NCBI GenBank assembly: GCA_963519305.1
Contig: CAUQMS010000007.1
Location: 62,001-126,000 of the forward strand
DNA: 64,000 bases
From: Ewingella sp963519305
Lineage (GTDB): Bacteria; Pseudomonadota; Gammaproteobacteria; Enterobacterales; Enterobacteriaceae
Reading direction: 5' to 3'
Positions 17,720 through 25,900 of this stretch are shown here, piece by piece (within the stretch, counting starts at the first letter, position 1; the number at the start of each line of letters is the position of its first letter). The translations under genes and the position numbers were made by a program. Under the pieces are notes generated by a model that did not search any database, was not told the DNA's origin, and saw only the letters and a list, made by a program, of their open reading frames with translations.

Positions 17720-19099
17720 ATGTCGCTACCTTCTTCCCCACCGATTTTTACCGTAAGCCGCCTCAATCAGACGGTCCGACAGTTGCTGGAGAACGAAATG
17801 GGCCAGGTATGGCTCTCAGGCGAGATCTCCAATTTCTCCCAACCTTCTTCCGGTCACTGGTATTTCACCCTGAAAGATGACCGGGCGCAGGTCAAATGCG
17901 CGATGTTCCGCAACACCAACCGCCGCACGACATTCCGCCCGCAAAACGGCCAGCAGGTTCTGGTGCGCGCCACCATTACATTGTACGAACCGCGCGGTGA
18001 TTATCAGCTGATTGCCGAAAGTATGCAGGAAGCCGGTGACGGTTTATTGCAGCAAAAATTCGATCTGCTGAAGCAGCAGCTGGCGGCCGAAGGGCTGTTC
18101 GATGCGCAGTTCAAACAGCCCCTGCCCTCTCCGGCCAAATGCGTTGGCGTGATCACCTCATCGAGCGGTGCCGCACTGCATGACGTGTTAAACGTACTCA
18201 AACGCCGTGACCCGTCGCTGCCGGTGATCATCTACCCGACGGCCGTACAGGGCGTGGATGCGCCGGTGCAAATCGTGCGCGCCATCGAACTGGCTAATGC
18301 ACGTCAGGAAGTGGACGTGCTGATCGTCGGGCGCGGTGGTGGCTCGCTGGAAGATTTGTGGAGTTTTAACGACGAACGCGTAGCACGGGCGATCTTCAAA
18401 AGTGCCATCCCGATTGTCAGCGCCGTCGGCCATGAAACCGATGTCACTATTGCCGATTTTGTGGCGGATTTACGTGCACCAACGCCTTCGGCCGCCGCTG
18501 AGCTTATCAGCCGCAATCAACTGGAACTGCTGCGTCAGATCCAGTCACAGCAGCAGCGCCTGGAAATGGCGATGGACTATTATCTCGCACAGCTTACGCA
18601 ACGGTTTACGCGGCTCAATCATCGTCTGCAACAGCAGCACCCGCATCTGCGCTTAGCACGTCAGCAAACGGCGCTGTTCAAACTGCGCCGCCGTCTGGAT
18701 GAAGCGATGCAAAACCAGCTGCGCCAAATGCTGCGACGCACAGACCGTCTGCAACAGCGCCTGAATCAGCAGCAGCCTCAGCCGCGCATTCACCGTGCTC
18801 AGCAAAAGATTCAGCAGTTACAGTATCGCCTACAACAGGCGCTGAGTGCGCAGTTGTCCGGCAGCCGCCAGCGTTTTGCCACCGCCTGCGCCCAGTTGGA
18901 AGCCGTCAGCCCGCTGGCGACGCTGGCTCGCGGCTATAGCGTAACGACGACGCCCAAAGGTGAACTGCTGAAGAAAACGACCCAGACTGCACCGGGCGAC
19001 ACGTTAAAAACCCGTCTGGCCGATGGCTGGATTGAGAGTGAAGTGACGTCGGTTCAGCTTGAGAAGAAGGTGAAGAAGCGGGCAGTAAAAGGGGCCTGA
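17720..19099 (+). CDS. xseA: XseA, exodeoxyribonuclease VII large subunit
   Basis: 459 residues, catalytic subunit of the single-strand exonuclease ExoVII. The N-terminal OB fold (VWLSGEISNFSQPSSGHWYFTLKD, residues 29-52) binds DNA. The middle domain carries VITSSSGAALHDVL near 146 and GRGGGSLEDLWSFNDE near 201. A long Gln- and Arg-rich coiled coil (about 265-400) binds the XseB small subunits. It is transcribed divergently from guaBA, as in E. coli. Confidence 0.96.
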   Translation: MSLPSSPPIFTVSRLNQTVRQLLENEMGQVWLSGEISNFSQPSSGHWYFTLKDDRAQVKCAMFRNTNRRTTFRPQNGQQVLVRATITLYEPRGDYQLIAESMQEAGDGLLQQKFDLLKQQLAAEGLFDAQFKQPLPSPAKCVGVITSSSGAALHDVLNVLKRRDPSLPVIIYPTAVQGVDAPVQIVRAIELANARQEVDVLIVGRGGGSLEDLWSFNDERVARAIFKSAIPIVSAVGHETDVTIADFVADLRAPTPSAAAELISRNQLELLRQIQSQQQRLEMAMDYYLAQLTQRFTRLNHRLQQQHPHLRLARQQTALFKLRRRLDEAMQNQLRQMLRRTDRLQQRLNQQQPQPRIHRAQQKIQQLQYRLQQALSAQLSGSRQRFATACAQLEAVSPLATLARGYSVTTTPKGELLKKTTQTAPGDTLKTRLADGWIESEVTSVQLEKKVKKRAVKGA

Positions 19100-19110
19100 T
19101 TAAGGCCCCC
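19091..19110 (+). terminator. Hairpin overlapping the xseA stop codon
   Basis: GGGGCC pairs with GGCCCC and the xseA stop TGA lies in the 7 nt loop. It is followed by CAATCTTTTAAATTTT, a modest T-rich tail. Confidence 0.55.
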
Positions 19111-19116
19111 AATCTT

Positions 19117-21480
19117 TTAAATTTTATAGAAATCCGACAACTCGCCATTCACCCAAACTTCGCGCCCTTCCCCTTGCGGCAGGACTATGTTCAGGATTTC
19201 CCACGCCGGTCTGAAATCACCACGCTGAATTAGCCGGATGTCGATGCGCTCAGCGTTGCTGACAATCTCCCAGTTCAGCCACAACGCCTGCCCCGCTTTC
19301 CAGCCGTGACTTTCTCCGTCGTCTTCAAACAACATACCTGACGATGTACCCTTAACCGGAGCCGGAAAAATATGCAGTTCGCGCTGCGTGTCTTTCTTCA
19401 CATCCACATGAGCCAGACGTCCGGAGACTGGCAGCGCTGCACCGGCACGCACCAGCAGCGGCAGCCGGTTCAGTGGGGCATCGAGGGTGATGCGCTGCCC
19501 GCCTGCAAACCATTTCCCAGTGTAAAAATCACACCAGCCGATGCCGTTATCCGGCAGATAAACCTCACGTTCACACTGCCCCTGCTCCACCACGCTTGCC
19601 ACCAGCAGGTCGCGGCCCAACAGGAAATCATCGGTTTCGGCGAAGGTTTTCGGGTCATGCTCATGGTCTAAGAAGGTCGGACGCAGCATTGGTTCGTCGT
19701 CGCTGTGTGCCTGCCACAACAACGTGTAGAAATAAGGCAGCAGGCGGTAGCGCAGCTCAATAGCTTCACGAATAAGCGGCGTGCTTTTGCTAAACATCCA
19801 GGGTTCATTAACCGTGCCGTCGTCATTCCAGGAGTGAATGGTAAAGCGTGGATGCATGACGCCGTTTTGCACCCAGCGCACAAACAGCTCTTCATCCGGA
19901 CGGTCACCGGAGAAACCGCCGACGTCGTGCCCGACGTTATACAAGCCGGACAGACTCATACCGAGGCCCATGCGGGTGTTGTATCGCAGAGTTTGCCAGC
20001 TGGTCCGGTTGTCGCCGCTCCAGGTTTGCACATAGCGCTGCATCCCGGCGCAACCGGAACGGGAAATCAGATAGGGTCGCGATTGCGGCGCAAATTTCTG
20101 CTGCGCTTCAAACGAGGCACGCATCATCAGCAGCGGCATTACCGGACGGATATGTTTGATGGCGATGGCTTTGCCGAATCCGTGGCAGCGCGCGTCGCTG
20201 TCCCACACTTCGTATTCGTTGTTGTCATTCCAGGTCGAGCCGATGCCGTTGTCCAGCAACTGCGTGGTCACGCCATTTTGCCACCAGCGCACAGCCGCCG
20301 GATGGGTGAAGTCGAGATGCGAACCTTCGTCATCCCAGAAGACCGAACGTTCCGGCGCATCCGTTTCTGAATTGCGGACAAACAGCCCCTCTCTGGCCAC
20401 CTCGGCGTATTTCGGGTGATCCTGTAACAGGCAGGGTTTGATATTGGCGGCAAGGCGGATCCCGGCGTCGAGAAACGCCTGTGACATCGCCTTGGGTTGC
20501 GGCACTTTGTCGTAATTCCAGTTAAAAACGTAACGTTTGTTGCCAATCGAAGTGTATCCAGACGAGAGCTGGAATGAGTCACAGGGGATCTGGTTTTCGC
20601 TGCACAGATGGATAAATTTCATCAGCTGCTGCTGGGCGTCCGGCGCATCGGTGTAATACATGGTGGAACCGCTGTAACCAAGGCTCCATTTCGGGCCAAA
20701 GGTGGTTTTACCGGTCAGGCGCACCAGCGCCTTAGTGACATCGAGCGCCGTCGGGCCAAGAAACAGGTAGTAATCGAGATCACCCGCTTCGGCGCTGAAC
20801 CGGCGATAAGGCAGGTGGTAATTATCAATCTCGTTGCCGAGATCAAGCCAGACATTGCTGAGATTATCGTAGAACAGGCCAAAATTGACGTCATCCCGGC
20901 GGGTCAGTGTAAAGGGAATATGTTTGTACAGCGGATCGGTGCTGGCGGCGTTATAGCCCATCGCATCGAGGTTGCGCATTTCGAAACGGCGTCCGGTACG
21001 GTTAAGATCACCGGCTTTCTCCCCCAGTCCGTAATAGTTTTCTCCGGCATGACGGCGCTGGTAATGCGCCGAGCCGTCACCTTTCACCGAAAGCATGTAA
21101 GCGCCGGTTTTACGGTCGCTGGCGAGCGGCATCCATTCGCCCTGCGCGCTTTTGTATTCCCACTCTAACCACAGCGGCTGATGAATGGTGACGCGCAGCT
21201 TGTCACTGGTGATCACCAGATGGTTCTCCTGCTGCTCGAGCGTAAAGCCCGGTAGGCTGAAACCGGCGTTGCTCAGGCGGTCACGCCCTTCCCACGGCAC
21301 ATCCTCTGCCGGGGCAATGCTCCAGGTGCGGTCGAGTGCCAGTTCACCCCGGCGTTTAATCACTACCCTGAACAGGCCCTGCTCCAGTACGCGCAGGCAG
21401 AAAATATGTTGCCCGTCCACCAGCAACTCAACGCCCGCCGCGTCCTGAGCAGCCAGCACCCAATGTTTTAACGTTTTCAT
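19117..21480 (-). CDS. GH31-family alpha-glycosidase
   Basis: 787-residue cytoplasmic glycoside hydrolase of family 31 (no signal peptide). The N-terminal beta-sandwich has HAGENYYGLGEKAGDLNRTG near residue 145. The catalytic barrel contains WNDNNEYEVWD near 424, whose Asp after WN is the expected nucleophile, and SGDNRTSWQTLRYN near 490 with the acid/base Asp. The start overlaps the stop of the upstream MFS gene by 4 bp, so an imported alpha-linked sugar is its likely substrate. Which sugar cannot be said; alpha-glucosidase, alpha-xylosidase and sulfoquinovosidase activities all occur in GH31. Confidence 0.88.
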   Translation of the reverse strand: MKTLKHWVLAAQDAAGVELLVDGQHIFCLRVLEQGLFRVVIKRRGELALDRTWSIAPAEDVPWEGRDRLSNAGFSLPGFTLEQQENHLVITSDKLRVTIHQPLWLEWEYKSAQGEWMPLASDRKTGAYMLSVKGDGSAHYQRRHAGENYYGLGEKAGDLNRTGRRFEMRNLDAMGYNAASTDPLYKHIPFTLTRRDDVNFGLFYDNLSNVWLDLGNEIDNYHLPYRRFSAEAGDLDYYLFLGPTALDVTKALVRLTGKTTFGPKWSLGYSGSTMYYTDAPDAQQQLMKFIHLCSENQIPCDSFQLSSGYTSIGNKRYVFNWNYDKVPQPKAMSQAFLDAGIRLAANIKPCLLQDHPKYAEVAREGLFVRNSETDAPERSVFWDDEGSHLDFTHPAAVRWWQNGVTTQLLDNGIGSTWNDNNEYEVWDSDARCHGFGKAIAIKHIRPVMPLLMMRASFEAQQKFAPQSRPYLISRSGCAGMQRYVQTWSGDNRTSWQTLRYNTRMGLGMSLSGLYNVGHDVGGFSGDRPDEELFVRWVQNGVMHPRFTIHSWNDDGTVNEPWMFSKSTPLIREAIELRYRLLPYFYTLLWQAHSDDEPMLRPTFLDHEHDPKTFAETDDFLLGRDLLVASVVEQGQCEREVYLPDNGIGWCDFYTGKWFAGGQRITLDAPLNRLPLLVRAGAALPVSGRLAHVDVKKDTQRELHIFPAPVKGTSSGMLFEDDGESHGWKAGQALWLNWEIVSNAERIDIRLIQRGDFRPAWEILNIVLPQGEGREVWVNGELSDFYKI

Positions 21481-22790
21481 GCACTTTTCCTTTTGTCTGC
21501 CGGACTGCGGCGTTCTGCTATCAGGGCAATCAGAAATACCGCCCCGATCAGGTCAAAAAATCCCATCGCGATAAACAGCGGATTAAATCCAATATTGTCG
21601 GCAACGGCACCGATCAACAATGAAAACAGGAAGCTGGCGATCCACGCCGATGATCCTCTCATGCCGTTGACGGTGGCTACCTGATTCTTGTCGAAGGTTT
21701 CCACCACCACCGCACTCAACATGCAGGAGATCACCTGATGGCCGAAGCCGCCGATAGAGATCAGCGCAATCGCGGCGTACGGGCTTTGGGTGACCGCCAC
21801 CAGCGCCAGTGAGAGCATCATGAATGCGCCGGTGACCGAGCTGGCAACGATGGAGTTAATTCGGGTGCAGCCAAACACTTTGCGATAGAGCGTTGTGAGA
21901 TAGCCGCTGGCGATACTGCCGAGATCGGCCGCCAGGAAAGGTAACCAGGCGAACATGACGATGTGTTTTAAATCCATCCCGCGCTCGTTGGCGAGATAGA
22001 GCGGTACCCAGAAGCTGAAGACGGCCCACGCCGGTTCAGCCAGAAAAGCAGGGATAGCGATGCCGTAGAATTTCTTGTTTTTGCAGACAGTTTTAAGCGA
22101 CTTGATAAAAGGCAGACGCGCCTGTTGCGGCTCGTTGTCCTGACGGATTAACGCCAGCTCTTCCTTGCTCAGATTAGGATGGGTCTGTGGCGAGTGGTAG
22201 AACTTCCACCACAGCAGAACCCAGAGCATCGACAATACGCCGCAGAACAGGAACGCGCCGCGCCAGCCAAAGGAGAGATGGGCGACCAGAATGATGGGCG
22301 GAGCCAGCATCGCGCCAATCGAAAATCCTACTCCTGCCCAGCCTGCCGCCACCGGACGCTCTTTACGCGGGAACCAGTCAGAGATGGCTTTGGCATTGGC
22401 CGGTGTGGCAGCCGCTTCAGCGCTGCCCATAAAGAAGCGCAAGATCGCCAGCTGAACCCAACTCCCGGCTCCGGCGTGCAGCATACAGACCACGGCCCAG
22501 ATGGACGCACAGATCAGAAAGCCGAGCTTCAACCCGATGACGTCAATCAGCCAGCCGCACAAAGGCTGGAAGAGGGTGTAGGCCGCCTGAAACGCCGCGA
22601 CCACGTAGGAATATTGCTCGGTGGTCATACCCAAACTGGTTTTCAGTTCGGCAGCCAGTAAGCCCAGAGAGTTGCGGGTGATGTAGTTCACCGTTACCCC
22701 GAGCAGAAACAGCGACAGCATCCACCAGCGCAAAGCTTTAATTTTACGACGACCAGCCGTGACAGCACCGGAATTGATCTCAATCGTCAT
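21477..22790 (-). CDS. MFS transporter, ACS/hexuronate (ExuT-like) family
   Basis: 437 residues with about twelve membrane helices. NYITRNSLGLLAAELKTSLGM near residue 35 and the RFFMGSAEAAATPANAKAISDWFP stretch near 117-140 are typical of anion:cation symporters such as ExuT and GudP. It is coupled by a 4 bp overlap to the GH31 glycosidase, so it probably imports that enzyme's substrate, perhaps an acidic or sulfonated glycoside given the family. Divergent from the LacI regulator, which presumably represses the pair. Confidence 0.85.
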   Translation of the reverse strand: MTIEINSGAVTAGRRKIKALRWWMLSLFLLGVTVNYITRNSLGLLAAELKTSLGMTTEQYSYVVAAFQAAYTLFQPLCGWLIDVIGLKLGFLICASIWAVVCMLHAGAGSWVQLAILRFFMGSAEAAATPANAKAISDWFPRKERPVAAGWAGVGFSIGAMLAPPIILVAHLSFGWRGAFLFCGVLSMLWVLLWWKFYHSPQTHPNLSKEELALIRQDNEPQQARLPFIKSLKTVCKNKKFYGIAIPAFLAEPAWAVFSFWVPLYLANERGMDLKHIVMFAWLPFLAADLGSIASGYLTTLYRKVFGCTRINSIVASSVTGAFMMLSLALVAVTQSPYAAIALISIGGFGHQVISCMLSAVVVETFDKNQVATVNGMRGSSAWIASFLFSLLIGAVADNIGFNPLFIAMGFFDLIGAVFLIALIAERRSPADKRKSA

Positions 22791-22884
22791 GCATATTCTC
22801 CCCGCCGGTCAGCCCGATGGCTGCTGGCGATGTGTTATGTAGAGTACCCTCGACGACTGTAAGCAGACTGATTTGTGAGCGGAA

Positions 22885-22910
22885 CGTGATTCTTTGCAAG
22901 AACTTTCACG
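22885..22910. promoter_or_regulatory. Candidate operator between the MFS-GH31 operon and the LacI gene
   Basis: TTCTT-TGC-AAGAA at 22890-22902 is flanked by CGTGA and TCACG at 22885-22889 and 22906-22910, giving nested inverted symmetry in the divergent promoter region. A LacI-family dimer site is plausible but unproven. Confidence 0.35.
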
Positions 22911-23011
22911 CTATAACCTGGAGACGCTAATTTCTGGCAATAAAGCCTGATAACACGGCCTCTATTTTTGGTGAGAATTTTTTCATTTATGAATTTGAAC
23001 AGGATCACATT

Positions 23012-24094
23012 TTGAACGGAAAGCTGAAAATCCAGCAAATTGCGGACCAGACGGGGCTGTCGATCAGTACCGTTTCGCGCGTTCTGGCCGGAAAAAGCAA
23101 CACCAGCAGTAAGGCCCGCGAAAAGGTTCTGACGTGCGCACAATCGCAGGGCATTCTGAACGGGCTTTCGGCCGGCAGGCTGATGCTTAATAACATCATG
23201 ATTTTCGCCCCTGCCCGCGCCTTCGATGTGCGCAGCGATATTTTTTACTACAAAGTGATCCAGGGCGTTCTGGCGACGACCGCCAACCATGAAGTCCGTG
23301 TCCGCTATTGTGCGATGGAAGAGGAGAATGCGGATGCTGCACTGTTTATCGCAAAAATGAGCGATCCGCTGACTGAAGCGGCGCTGCTGGTCGGTATCGA
23401 CGATCCGCACATTCATCAGCTCGCCGCTGAAATGGGCAAACCCTGCGTACTGATCAACTGCCATGACCGCCACATGCGCCTCGACAGCGTCAGCCCGGAT
23501 CATCAGACGATGGGAGACTTCGCCCGCGACTATCTTTTTTCGCAAGGCCATACGCGGATCGTCACGCTGCAATGCCTGCGCCGTCATACAATGGAACTGC
23601 TCCTGACCGGCATCAGACAGGCCTTCTCCCGTCATCATCAGATCTTCAGTGATACCTGGCATTTGCTGAATACGTCCGGATTTGGCGCGCAGGAGAGTGA
23701 ACGGGCGCTGCTGGACTATCTGGATGCTTTGCCCGCCGGACAGCCGCTGCCTACGGCTATTCTGGCCGGGGGGGATTTTATGGCCTCAGGCGCCATGGCC
23801 GCACTGGAGCAAAGAGGGTTATCCGTACCGGGGGATATCAGCGTCATCAGCACCGACGGATTTAATCTGGCCCAAATTCACGACGTTCCGCTGACTGCCG
23901 TACATGTCCCGCGCGACGAGCTGGGCGCAGAGGCAATCGCCCTGCTGCAAAGGCGAATGCTTCGCCCCGATGCCCCCTTTACGGCGCAGTTATTGCAGGG
24001 AAAACTGGTGGTGCGTAACTCGGTCAGAAAAGCCTCCGGACGCAAGACGGTGCCGCATCCCCATCATTTGTATGACCCGCAGCCGGACAGATAA
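23012..24094 (+). CDS. LacI-family transcriptional regulator
   Basis: 360 residues. The N-terminal LacI helix-turn-helix and hinge (LKIQQIADQTGLSISTVSRV, residues 5-24, then LAGKSNTSSKAREKVL) are clear. A periplasmic-binding-protein-like sensor domain follows, ending near GAEAIALLQRRM. The start is TTG at 23012, supported by AGGA 7 bp upstream and by the position of the helix-turn-helix. It is divergent from the MFS-GH31 operon and most likely its repressor; the inducer is unknown. Confidence 0.87.
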   Translation: MNGKLKIQQIADQTGLSISTVSRVLAGKSNTSSKAREKVLTCAQSQGILNGLSAGRLMLNNIMIFAPARAFDVRSDIFYYKVIQGVLATTANHEVRVRYCAMEEENADAALFIAKMSDPLTEAALLVGIDDPHIHQLAAEMGKPCVLINCHDRHMRLDSVSPDHQTMGDFARDYLFSQGHTRIVTLQCLRRHTMELLLTGIRQAFSRHHQIFSDTWHLLNTSGFGAQESERALLDYLDALPAGQPLPTAILAGGDFMASGAMAALEQRGLSVPGDISVISTDGFNLAQIHDVPLTAVHVPRDELGAEAIALLQRRMLRPDAPFTAQLLQGKLVVRNSVRKASGRKTVPHPHHLYDPQPDR

Positions 24095-24229
24095 ATCTTA
24101 TCTTCAGGGACGTTGACACAGAGCACTCCTATACTGATCACAGCGGCGATTCATTAGCCGCCTTTCAGTATCAGACAATCAGAGCACCTTTCTTTCACCT
24201 TCGGGTGATTCCTGATAAGGAGATTCACG

Positions 24230-25264
24230 ATGAATCAAAATTCTGCGAAGCGTCACAACAGCGTTATCCCGCCCTACATGCTTAGCCGCATCATCGAACG
24301 CGGCTCTGAACCGCAAAAACAATGTGCACGCCAGACCCTGGTACACGTCAACACGCTGATGGCTAAGCCTTATGCCAAATCCAAAACCACGAAAACGGCG
24401 AAAGCGGGTCAGGTGGAACGGGATATTTATGATGCCAAAAATACCACCACGCTGCCGGGCGAATCCGTGCGTAAAGAAGGTCAGCCAGACAACGGTGATA
24501 TCGCCGTGGATGAAGCCTATGACTATCTCGGCGTGACTTACGATTTCTTCTGGCAGGCGTACCAGCGCAATTCTCTCGACAACAAAGGGCTGGCGCTGCT
24601 GGGCACCGTTCACTATGACAAAGGCTATCAGAACGCCTTCTGGAACGGTCAGCAGATGGTGTTCGGCGACGGTGATGGTGAGATTTTTAATCGCTTTACG
24701 ATTGCCATCGACGTGGTTGGCCACGAACTGTCGCACGGCGTGACCGAAAGCGAAGCCGGTCTGGTTTACAGCGGACAATCCGGCGCGCTGAATGAGTCGC
24801 TGTCTGACGTGTTTGGTTCGCTGGTTAAGCAATTCCATTTGAAACAGACCGCTGACCAGGCTGACTGGATCATAGGTGAGGGCTTACTCGCAAAAGGGAT
24901 TCATGGCACCGGCCTGCGCTCCATGTCTCACCCAGGTACCGCCTACGATGATCCGCTGCTGGGCAAAGACCCGCAGCCTGCCGACATGAAAGGCTATGTG
25001 AATACCCGGGATGATAACGGCGGTGTGCATATTAATTCCGGCATCCCTAACCGCGCCTTTTATCTGGCGGCCACCAAACTGGGCGGTAACGCCTGGGAGC
25101 GCGCCGGATATGCGTGGTATGACACGGTGTGCGACAAGTCGCTGCCGCAGAATGCCGACTTTGCTACCTTTGCCCAGAAAACGATTGCCCATGCTGAAAA
25201 GCGTTTTGACAGCGCCGTCGGGCAGGCAGTACGTGAAGCCTGGGAGCACGTTGGGGTGATATGA
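24230..25264 (+). CDS. Protealysin-like M4 (thermolysin-family) metalloprotease
   Basis: 344 residues. The short N-terminal propeptide contains PPYML near residue 14, as in protealysin precursors, and no Sec signal, as known for Serratia protealysin. The zinc site is VGHELSHG near 163-170 (HExxH) with the third ligand Glu in GALNESLSDVFG near 184. The catalytic His sits in DNGGVHINSGIPNRAFYLAA near 262. Mature enzyme is about 290 residues. Protealysin-like proteases of enterobacteria cleave actin and OmpX and are tied to host-cell invasion. The inhibitor gene follows with no gap, in the usual protealysin-operon arrangement. Confidence 0.93.
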   Translation: MNQNSAKRHNSVIPPYMLSRIIERGSEPQKQCARQTLVHVNTLMAKPYAKSKTTKTAKAGQVERDIYDAKNTTTLPGESVRKEGQPDNGDIAVDEAYDYLGVTYDFFWQAYQRNSLDNKGLALLGTVHYDKGYQNAFWNGQQMVFGDGDGEIFNRFTIAIDVVGHELSHGVTESEAGLVYSGQSGALNESLSDVFGSLVKQFHLKQTADQADWIIGEGLLAKGIHGTGLRSMSHPGTAYDDPLLGKDPQPADMKGYVNTRDDNGGVHINSGIPNRAFYLAATKLGGNAWERAGYAWYDTVCDKSLPQNADFATFAQKTIAHAEKRFDSAVGQAVREAWEHVGVI

Positions 25265-25597
25265 ATGAAACCATTGGACGCGCTGGACAGCAGTGCTGTG
25301 ATCGAGATGTACCGCGAAGGCGGAATGGCGTTTATTCCGAAACTCAACGGGCCGCGCCGTGTGGCGCTGGCCGGAATGAGCGACGATAAACGCCGCGAAA
25401 TTTGCCAGCTAATTAACCAGTCGCTGCCGTACGCCAAACCCGCTGAAGAGGCCGGACGCGGGGATCAGCGCTATTACCGGCTGGAAATTCAGTATGCGGC
25501 ATCCGGCCAGTCCGGCAGCCTGGTGCTGATCATTCCCGAAAGCCAGCTCCCCAAGGAACTGGTCGAATTATGGAAATCGGCCTCTCCTGACCACTAA
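25265..25597 (+). CDS. Emfourin, proteinaceous inhibitor of the adjacent M4 protease
   Basis: 110-residue cytoplasmic protein starting immediately after the protease stop codon, so translation is coupled. Short beta-strand-rich blocks (AVIEMYREGGMAFIPKLNG; YYRLEIQYAASGQSGSLVLI) and the gene position match emfourin, the M4 protease inhibitor described from Serratia proteamaculans. It would block protealysin in the cell until export or lysis. Its stop overlaps the convergent yfgJ stop by 4 bp. Confidence 0.85.
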   Translation: MKPLDALDSSAVIEMYREGGMAFIPKLNGPRRVALAGMSDDKRREICQLINQSLPYAKPAEEAGRGDQRYYRLEIQYAASGQSGSLVLIIPESQLPKELVELWKSASPDH

Positions 25598-25821
25598 GCG
25601 CCGTAAGGCAGGTAGCTGAACAGCACGCGCTTTTTAGAAATCATGCCATGTCCGTTCTGACAGAAGTAGTCTTCCGCGCCGCAGGCTTTCAGCGTTTGCA
25701 GGGGTTTCTGGCAGTCCGGGCATAATGCCGTTTGCTGAAAATCGGCATTGCAGGGCTCACAGTGAAAGTGACCGCTTACCCATTGCATGGGCAGATCGCA
25801 TTTCGGGCAATGTGCTTCCAT
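25594..25821 (-). CDS. yfgJ: YfgJ, zinc-ribbon protein
   Basis: 75 residues, close to the 71 of E. coli YfgJ. Four CxxC-type pairs (CPKC, CEPC, CPDC, then C and C near ACGAEDYFC) form two rubredoxin-like zinc ribbons. The C-terminal GHGMISKKRV is conserved. The ATG at 25821 is chosen because GAGGAG lies 7 bp upstream and the family starts MExHCPxC; a further in-frame ATG at 25836 is unsupported. Function is unknown. In E. coli it lies next to der, as here. Confidence 0.88.
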   Translation of the reverse strand: MEAHCPKCDLPMQWVSGHFHCEPCNADFQQTALCPDCQKPLQTLKACGAEDYFCQNGHGMISKKRVLFSYLPYGA

Positions 25822-25863
25822 CAAGTCGCTCCTCACATTTTGCTCAAATCATTGTTTCGCATA

Positions 25864-25894
25864 AAAGAAACAAGGTGCATTTTCATGCACCTTG
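25864..25894 (-). terminator. Intrinsic terminator of der
   Basis: On the minus strand CAAGGTGCA TGAAAA TGCACCTTG is followed by TTTCTTTT, shortly after the der stop. Confidence 0.85.
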
Positions 25895-25900
25895 CGGCTT

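Noticed and set aside
22835..23662. Long antisense frame over the LacI-family gene (275 codons, minus strand)
   Set aside because: It overlaps a clear LacI helix-turn-helix gene, has no recognisable domain and no ribosome site; it is a shadow of high-GC codon use.
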